Assembly: GCA_903860085.1 (NCBI GenBank) | Contig: CAIOPD010000171.1 | Coordinates: forward strand, 1-11,240 | Reading direction: 5' to 3' | DNA: 11,240 nt | Source of the DNA: an uncultured Pseudomonadota bacterium | GTDB lineage: Bacteria; Pseudomonadota; Gammaproteobacteria; Burkholderiales; Methylophilaceae | Shown here: in pieces, positions 6,210 through 11,240 of the stretch | Layout: each line of letters begins with the position of its first letter | Position numbering within the stretch: position 1 is the first letter of the stretch | Translations under genes and position numbers: made by a program | Notes under the pieces: model-generated | Database searches by the model: none | Seen by the model: the letters and a program-made list of their open reading frames with translations, nothing else | What the model was told of the DNA's origin: nothing

Positions 6210-7904
6210 ATGTCACTTCAATTTACCATTGGCCAGGCAAGCCTAACAGGTCCACGCACACGCAATGAAGACTACATTGGCGTTGTTACTCCTGTGCAGG
6301 AGCAACTTAGCGTTAAAGGTGCCATGGTTGCTGTAGCTGATGGTGTTAGTGGCAATGCAGGCGGTGGCGAAGCTTCTGAAATGACCATACGCTCCGTGAC
6401 CTCCGACTATTATGCAACGCCAGACACATGGGCGCCACTGGCCTCATTAGACAAAGTGCTCACAGCTGCTAACCGCTGGCTGATTGCGCAGGCTAATGCT
6501 AATCGAGATATGGCTGGTATGGCCACAACTTTGTCTTTATTGGTAGTTCGAGGGCAGCGTTATTATTTGGCGCATGTAGGTGATACACGTATCTATTTAT
6601 TGCGTGATGGTCAACTAAAACAACTGACCACTGACCATGTCTGGGATAGGCCAGACATGCGCCATGTATTAAAAAGAGCTGTTGGCTTAGATCAACACTT
6701 GGCAGTAGATTTCGGGGAAGGTCAGCTACAGGTCGGTGACGTTTTTGTTCTAATGAGTGATGGTGTTTGGGACGTGTTGGGTGACAAAAACATTCATCAT
6801 ATGATGGGGCTTTATGATAGCCCGCAATTGATTTGTGAGCACCTCACTAGAGCTGCAATAGAAAAAGGTAGCGCCGACAATAGCACTGCCGTTGTAATTA
6901 AAATCACCCAACTGGGCGAAGATACTCTCACTGAGCTACTTGCGGGCGGCAAGCACTTAAGTTTACCTAAGAAGCTAGATATTGGTGAAATCATTGATGA
7001 CTTTGAAGTTATATATCTCTTGCATGAGTCTCGTGCTAGCTTGTTATACAAGGTCCGCAACATCAAAACAAAACAACTGTTTGTGCTTAAAACATTACAG
7101 CCCCTCCTGACCGATGATGTCGAGAGTTGTCATGGATTATTGAACGAAGAGTGGTTAGCGAAAAGGGTCGTTTCGCAATTCTTACCGCAAGTCTTCCCGG
7201 TATCAGTTGAAAAACGTAGCAAACTTTATTTTGTTATGAGTTGGCATGAAGGCGCAACGCTACAACAACGCCTAGATAGCGGTCATCACTTTACTGTAGC
7301 TGGCACAGCAAAAATTGGTTTAGATTTAATGCGTGGTATCGGTGCATTACATAGACTTAACATTGTGCATCGTGACATCAAGCCAGCCAATATACATTTG
7401 TCGAGTGATCAGCGACTTCGTATATTAGACTTGGGCATAGCGGTTACTAGCGCGGCTCCGAACATTGAGATATTGCAGAATCCAGGTACTCCAAGTTTCA
7501 TGGCACCAGAGCTATTTAACGGTCAATCAGCTACATTTCAAAGTGATATTTACGCTGCTGGTGTTACTCTTTATCACTTACTTACACGTAAATACCCGCA
7601 TGGAGAGATTGAGCCTTTTCAGCACCCTAAATTCGGTCAGCCCGTATCTCCGACTAGGTATCGTCCAGACATTCCATTTTGGCTAGAAAATATCATCCTT
7701 AAAGCTATAGCACACGATGAAGAGCTAAGGTTTGAAACAGCAGAAGAAATGTTGTTAGCGCTTGAGCATGGAGAGTTAAAACCAATCTTAGCGCCCGCAC
7801 GTACACCATTAATTGCGCGCGCTCGATTTATAAAATGGCAATGGATTGCTATCTTTTCGTTTATCTTGAATTTTTTATTAATTTATTTATTGGTTGTTTC
7901 GTGA
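6210..7904 (+). CDS. PP2C phosphatase-Ser/Thr kinase fusion, membrane-anchored
   Basis: The 564-residue protein joins two opposing signalling enzymes. Residues 1-235 form a PP2C phosphatase with the metal-binding motifs in place: NED (19-21), ADGVSG (43-48), GDT (124-126), SDGVWD (183-188) and DNS (223-225). Residues 264-520 form a Hanks-type kinase with Lys294 (VLK), Glu313 or Glu314, HRDIKPAN (387-394), DLG (407-409) in place of DFG, APE (432-434), Asp446 and Arg507. Its nucleotide loop has no glycines (LLHESRASLLYKV, about 270-282). The catalytic residues remain, so activity is plausible. One hydrophobic helix at the extreme C-terminus (about 544-563) would tether both domains on the cytoplasmic face. 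It starts 1 base after the transporter stop behind only a weak AAAG, suggesting translational coupling. Similar fusions sit in nitrate-assimilation clusters of other Proteobacteria, for example Pseudomonas. Its target is unknown. Confidence 0.94.
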   Translation: MSLQFTIGQASLTGPRTRNEDYIGVVTPVQEQLSVKGAMVAVADGVSGNAGGGEASEMTIRSVTSDYYATPDTWAPLASLDKVLTAANRWLIAQANANRDMAGMATTLSLLVVRGQRYYLAHVGDTRIYLLRDGQLKQLTTDHVWDRPDMRHVLKRAVGLDQHLAVDFGEGQLQVGDVFVLMSDGVWDVLGDKNIHHMMGLYDSPQLICEHLTRAAIEKGSADNSTAVVIKITQLGEDTLTELLAGGKHLSLPKKLDIGEIIDDFEVIYLLHESRASLLYKVRNIKTKQLFVLKTLQPLLTDDVESCHGLLNEEWLAKRVVSQFLPQVFPVSVEKRSKLYFVMSWHEGATLQQRLDSGHHFTVAGTAKIGLDLMRGIGALHRLNIVHRDIKPANIHLSSDQRLRILDLGIAVTSAAPNIEILQNPGTPSFMAPELFNGQSATFQSDIYAAGVTLYHLLTRKYPHGEIEPFQHPKFGQPVSPTRYRPDIPFWLENIILKAIAHDEELRFETAEEMLLALEHGELKPILAPARTPLIARARFIKWQWIAIFSFILNFLLIYLLVVS

Positions 7905-7913
7905 GATTTTGTT

Positions 7914-7918
7914 AAAGG
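7914..7918 (+). promoter_or_regulatory. Ribosome binding site fixing the nirD start
   Basis: AAAGG lies 8 bases before the ATG at 7927. A longer reading from TTG at 7894 would overlap the end of the kinase gene and add eleven residues that NirD proteins do not have. Confidence 0.7.
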
Positions 7919-7926
7919 TTGAAATT

Positions 7927-8259
7927 ATGAGTAATTGGGTAAAAGTGGCGCCACTTGAAGACATTCAAAGACTGGGAGCACGCGTTGTGCGCACACTAGA
8001 TAGCGAAGGTAAAGCTGTGGAGATTGGAGTATTTCGATTGGAAGATGATCGTATCTTTGCCATTAATAATAGTTGTCCACATAAGGGCGGCCCATTGTCT
8101 GAGGGAATCGTTTATGGCGATAAAATTGCTTGTCCAATGCATAGCTGGAAAATTAGTTTAGTTGATGGGAAAGCTGAAGAGCCGGATGTCGGGCAAACTG
8201 CGTGCTTTAAAACCAAAGTAGAATCTGGCATTGTGTATCTAGAATTGAAAGATAAATAA
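7927..8259 (+). CDS. nirD: Nitrite reductase small subunit, Rieske type
   Basis: The 110-residue protein is the small partner of NirB, and its length is normal for NirD. It has a Rieske fold with all four [2Fe-2S] ligands visible: Cys50-Pro-His52 followed by Lys-Gly-Gly, and Cys69-Pro-Met-His72. This suggests a true cluster, whereas some NirD relatives keep the fold without the ligands. It follows the kinase gene by 22 bases and ends 2 bases before nasA. It is separated from nirB by about 3 kb, but remains in the same predicted transcript. A free-standing ferredoxin of a dioxygenase is an alternative for this fold; the operon and size argue strongly for NirD. Confidence 0.96.
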   Translation: MSNWVKVAPLEDIQRLGARVVRTLDSEGKAVEIGVFRLEDDRIFAINNSCPHKGGPLSEGIVYGDKIACPMHSWKISLVDGKAEEPDVGQTACFKTKVESGIVYLELKDK

Positions 8260-8261
8260 GC

Positions 8262-10991
8262 TTGATTAAACAAACAAAAAGTACATGCTGTTACTGTGGC
8301 GTTGGCTGCGGCGTCATTATATCCAGTGAGAACAACCGGATTGTAGACGTTAAAGGCGACCCTAATCACCCAGCCAACTTTGGTCGACTATGCACTAAAG
8401 GTTCCACATTGCATCTGACGGCTAAACTTGATAACCGATTACTCTACCCTGAGTTGCGAAGAAGTAAACATACCGCAAGAGTTCGAGCTACATGGGATGA
8501 ATCTCTTGATCTTATCGTTGAAAAATTCGCCACAACCATAGAAACTCATGGCCCAGATTCCGTAGCTTTTTATATTTCAGGTCAATTGCTTACCGAAGAC
8601 TACTATGTATTTAACAAGTTGGCTAAAGGCTTGATTGGCACGAATAATGTAGATACAAATTCACGCTTGTGTATGAGTTCAGCTGTGACAGGATACAAAT
8701 CGACGTTAGGCGCTGATGCCCCACCCGCATGTTATGAGGATATTGACCATACTGATTGCTTGTTTATTGCTGGCTCCAATACCGCATTCGCTCATCCTAT
8801 TATCTATCGCCGTATTGAAGATGCTAAAGCCAACAACCCGAATCTAAAGATTATTGTAGTTGATCCTAGGCGCACTGACACAGCTCAGGCAGCGGACCTC
8901 CATCTAGCCATATTGCCAGGCACTGACGTTGCCTTATTTAATGGCATGCTACATGTAATGTTGTGGGAAGGTTTGTTGGATATGGATTACATCCGTGAAC
9001 ATACTCATGGGTTCGATGCTTTAAAAGATACGGTACGTGAATACACACCAAAAATGGTTTCTGACATTTGTGGCATAAAAGAAGCGGACCTCATTACTGC
9101 TGCCAAATGGTTTGGAAAAGGCCCAAGTCTCTCCATGTACTGTATGGGGTTAAATCAATCTATTCATGGCACTGACAAAAATGCAGCTCTCATTAATCTG
9201 CACTTAGCTACTGGGCAAATCGGTAAGAAAGGTGCAGGACCATTCTCTTTAACAGGTCAACCTAATGCTATGGGTGGGCGTGAGGTTGGTGGTATGGCCA
9301 ACTTATTGTCAGGTCACCGCGATTTAGCAAACGCGGAACATCGCGATGAGATAGCTAAACTTTGGGGAGTTGCAAGTGTGCCAGAAGCCGTTGGAAAAAC
9401 TGCGATTGAAATGTTCGACGCGGTCAAAGACGGAAGCATTAAAGCTATTTGGATTGCATGCACAAATCCGGCACACTCTATGCCAGATTTAAACAACGTG
9501 ATTGTTGCCTTAAATACTGCTGAATTTGTTGTCGTACAAGATGCATATAACCATACAGACACCAATCAATACGCAGATGTATTGTTACCAGCCAGCACTT
9601 GGGGTGAAAAAGAAGGTACTGTTACCAATTCTGAGCGACGAATTACACGAGTAAACCCTGCAGTACCTGCACCAGGGGAAGCTAAGCATGACTGGCAGAT
9701 TATGGTGGAGTTTGCACAGCGCTTAGAGAAAAGATTAGGAAAAGACCGCACATTATTTCCATACAAAAATACTGAACAAATTTTTAATGAACATCGTGAA
9801 ACTACTCGTGGTCGTGACTTAGATATTACTGGATTAAGTTATAAATTACTTAGCGATCAAGGTCCCCAACAATGGCCGTTTCTGACTAATGACACTTCGG
9901 GGAAAGCTCGCCTGTATACAGATGGTATTTTTGCCAAGCCTGACGGAAGAGCGCAGTTTGTGAATGCTCATTATCAAGGAACAGCTGATAAAACTGATTC
10001 GCGGCATCCTTTGCATTTGCTTACAGGTCGTTTGCGTGACCAATGGCACGGTATGAGCCGCACCGGAACAGTTGCCCAATTATTCAACCATTCAGAAGAG
10101 CCTGTGATCCTGATTAACGCTGACGATATGACGCGTCGCTTAATTAAAGATGGCGATATTGTCAAAGTCAGCAACCGACGCGGCAGCTTAATCCTGACAG
10201 CAAAATCTTCTGATGAAGTGCAACCATCACAAACTTTTATAGCCATGCATTGGGGTAGTCAATTCATGCATGGTTTGGGTGTAAATGCACTAATGCCCCC
10301 ATCGTTTGATAAGTTGTCTAAACAACCAGAACTTAAACATACCGCCGTTAAACTGGAAAAGTTAGATCTGCCATGGCGAATGACAGTAATGCGCACGATT
10401 CAAGATTTAAATATGTTGCAAGAAGTACGTAAATTACTCGTCAACTTTCAATATGCCAGTTGCGGCTTATTTGGCCGAGAAAGCGAACAAAATGCGGGCA
10501 TGCTTATTTTCAGAGCAGCCCATACCGAATCCCCTGACAGTTCATTGATTGCTGAGATAGATTTGATACTTGGCATGACTGATGACATGCCATTACTTAA
10601 TTATAATGATGCCAAACGTGGCGTAAGCAAAAGAATTTTAGTTGAAAATAACAGTAATACCGACAATCCAGAAGTCGCTGGTGTGCGTTTGGTAGGTGAA
10701 ACGTTGGCTGCAGACTGGCTTAAAGATGTCATGTCCTCCGGAGAATTTACTGCAGAGCTACGCCGCTGGGCATTGGCTCCACTAAGCACACCACCTGCAG
10801 GGAACCGCAGTCGAGGTAGGATTATATGTAATTGTTTGGATATTGCTGAGAATGACATTATTGACACCATACAATTAGGTGCCGATTTAATCACCTTACA
10901 AAATAAACTAAAATGTGGCACAGAGTGCGGCTCTTGCGTTCCGGAACTCAAACGCTTAGTACGTATTCATGAGATAAAACATGTAGGGTGA
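8262..10991 (+). CDS. nasA: Assimilatory nitrate reductase, molybdenum catalytic subunit
   Basis: The 909-residue cytoplasmic enzyme reduces nitrate to nitrite at a molybdenum-bis-MGD centre. The N-terminal [4Fe-4S] site is Cys9-x2-Cys12-x3-Cys16-x27-Cys44, followed by the conserved Lys46. The likely molybdenum ligand is Cys137 in SRLCMSSA. NAMGGREVGGMANLLSGHR (335-353) and GRLRDQWHGMSRTG (589-602) are typical of the Nas/Nap family, and the latter opens the molybdopterin-binding C-terminal domain. The tail has a BFD-like [2Fe-2S] domain: Cys856, Cys858, Cys889, Cys892, with Cys885 extra, as in Klebsiella-type NasA. No twin-arginine signal is present, which separates it from periplasmic NapA. 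The start is TTG: an in-frame TAA (8253-8255) lies just upstream and no ATG or GTG occurs before Cys9. The ribosome site is weak, so coupling to nirD, which stops 2 bases earlier, is likely. The symbol varies (nasA, nasC, narB). Confidence 0.96.
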   Translation: MIKQTKSTCCYCGVGCGVIISSENNRIVDVKGDPNHPANFGRLCTKGSTLHLTAKLDNRLLYPELRRSKHTARVRATWDESLDLIVEKFATTIETHGPDSVAFYISGQLLTEDYYVFNKLAKGLIGTNNVDTNSRLCMSSAVTGYKSTLGADAPPACYEDIDHTDCLFIAGSNTAFAHPIIYRRIEDAKANNPNLKIIVVDPRRTDTAQAADLHLAILPGTDVALFNGMLHVMLWEGLLDMDYIREHTHGFDALKDTVREYTPKMVSDICGIKEADLITAAKWFGKGPSLSMYCMGLNQSIHGTDKNAALINLHLATGQIGKKGAGPFSLTGQPNAMGGREVGGMANLLSGHRDLANAEHRDEIAKLWGVASVPEAVGKTAIEMFDAVKDGSIKAIWIACTNPAHSMPDLNNVIVALNTAEFVVVQDAYNHTDTNQYADVLLPASTWGEKEGTVTNSERRITRVNPAVPAPGEAKHDWQIMVEFAQRLEKRLGKDRTLFPYKNTEQIFNEHRETTRGRDLDITGLSYKLLSDQGPQQWPFLTNDTSGKARLYTDGIFAKPDGRAQFVNAHYQGTADKTDSRHPLHLLTGRLRDQWHGMSRTGTVAQLFNHSEEPVILINADDMTRRLIKDGDIVKVSNRRGSLILTAKSSDEVQPSQTFIAMHWGSQFMHGLGVNALMPPSFDKLSKQPELKHTAVKLEKLDLPWRMTVMRTIQDLNMLQEVRKLLVNFQYASCGLFGRESEQNAGMLIFRAAHTESPDSSLIAEIDLILGMTDDMPLLNYNDAKRGVSKRILVENNSNTDNPEVAGVRLVGETLAADWLKDVMSSGEFTAELRRWALAPLSTPPAGNRSRGRIICNCLDIAENDIIDTIQLGADLITLQNKLKCGTECGSCVPELKRLVRIHEIKHVG

Positions 10992-11221
10992 ATTAGTTTT
11001 TGCAAATGACCGCTTATGGCCCCAAGCCGCCTGATAACTGTCAAATCAAGCTTCTATAAAGCGGACATCCATAAAGATTAAATTTAGTTGCAGTGAACGA
11101 CTGCTTTAAAGCGATGTAATTAAGGGGTCGTTAGGCAGAAGTGGGCCAGAAGCAGACATTCTGGACTTCACCCGCTTTGATAGACATATCATAATGTCGA
11201 AATTGAAACGGAGAAAGTTAA
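10992..11221. repeat. Intergenic region with degenerate repeat modules
   Basis: This 230-base stretch has no credible gene. AATGACCGCT (11005-11014) repeats, in opposite orientation, the left-flank word at 122-131. AAGCGGACAT (11059-11068) and AAGCAGACAT (11150-11159) are close copies of one another. A small hairpin is possible at 11090-11104 (GCAGT, five bases, ACTGC), followed by TTT. No strong intrinsic terminator follows nasA, so where the operon transcript ends is unclear. Many Proteobacterial intergenic regions carry words of this kind; no transposase or clear element ends are visible. Confidence 0.45.
11138..11169. repeat. Bulged hairpin / inverted repeat
   Basis: CCAGAA (11146-11151) pairs perfectly with TTCTGG (11159-11164) across a 7-base loop. 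The stem extends with GAAGT (11138-11142) and ACTTC (11165-11169) around a GGG bulge at 11143-11145. The bases after it are not T-rich, so it does not look like an intrinsic terminator. It may be the end of the repeat module or a protein-binding site. Confidence 0.45.
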
Positions 11222-11240
11222 ATGAGAGGTATCAGTTATA
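11222..11240 (+). CDS. Start of an unidentified gene, cut by the window edge
   Basis: ATG at 11222 is preceded by GGAG (11210-11213) at 8 bases, which is good start-site spacing and resembles the other starts in the window. The visible product begins MRGISY and runs off the end. Six residues cannot identify it. It lies 230 bases after nasA across a repeat-bearing gap and may be a separate transcription unit. Confidence 0.4.

Noticed and set aside
7894..7926. TTG start giving an eleven-residue longer NirD overlapping the kinase gene
   Set aside because: ATG at 7927 has AAAGG at 8 bases and gives the normal 110-residue NirD.
10601..10951. Open frame of 116 codons on the minus strand within nasA
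   Set aside because: It lies entirely opposite the conserved BFD-containing tail of NasA, has no family resemblance and is best explained as a shadow frame.
8262..10991. Periplasmic nitrate reductase NapA or formate dehydrogenase
   Set aside because: There is no twin-arginine signal, the tail has a BFD-like domain, the Mo ligand region reads SRLCMSS with cysteine, and the neighbours are assimilatory genes.
10992..11113. Intrinsic terminator after nasA
   Set aside because: Candidate stems (GCTT/AAGC at 11012-11027 and GCAGT/ACTGC at 11090-11104) are 4-5 bp and lack a proper T-run.
1..11240. CRISPR array, tRNA, rRNA or insertion sequence
   Set aside because: I saw no regularly spaced direct repeats, no tRNA-like cloverleaf and no transposase in any frame.

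Overview
The window holds one assimilatory nitrate/nitrite reduction operon. It has seven complete genes, all on the + strand, packed with gaps of 1 to 33 bases. By eye the DNA is AT-rich (roughly 40-43 % G+C). The porin at the front, the CobA-NirB-NirD-Nas set and the tandem phosphatase-kinase are all Proteobacterial in style. An AT-rich betaproteobacterium of the Methylophilaceae type (Methylotenera or Methylophilus-like) is my best guess. That assignment is inference from general character, not from a marker gene.

Layout. Bases 1-366 are non-coding. They carry what looks like a complete nitrogen-control promoter: an NtrC-type palindrome (GCAC-N7-GTGC, 215-229), a possible IHF site (287-299) and a sigma-54 -24/-12 element with exact GG-N10-GC spacing (316-331). 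The predicted transcript starts near 342, only about 25 bases before the first gene. Then come: an outer-membrane porin (367-1755), cobA for siroheme synthesis (1775-2524), nirB (2540-4969), a NarK-type nitrate transporter (5003-6208), a membrane-anchored PP2C phosphatase/Ser-Thr kinase fusion (6210-7904), nirD (7927-8259) and the molybdenum nitrate reductase nasA (8262-10991, TTG start). Bases 10992-11221 are non-coding and contain degenerate repeat modules. A new gene probably begins at 11222 and runs off the window.

How the genes work together. The porin may pass nitrate through the outer membrane, and the NarK-type carrier brings it across the inner membrane. NasA reduces nitrate to nitrite. 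NirBD reduces nitrite to ammonium with NADH, using the siroheme whose first dedicated step is made by CobA. The kinase/phosphatase sits between the transporter and nirD, 1 base after the transporter gene, so a role in adjusting transport or reduction after translation is plausible but unproven. No separate electron-donor subunit for NasA, no molybdenum-cofactor genes and no nitrate-responsive regulator (NasR, NasT/NasS) are present here.

Most of this is a recognisable pathway rather than a new system. The parts most worth a second look are the nitrogen-control promoter, the embedded signalling enzyme, the porin as promoter-proximal gene, the missing NasA reductase, and inverted repeat modules flanking the cluster.
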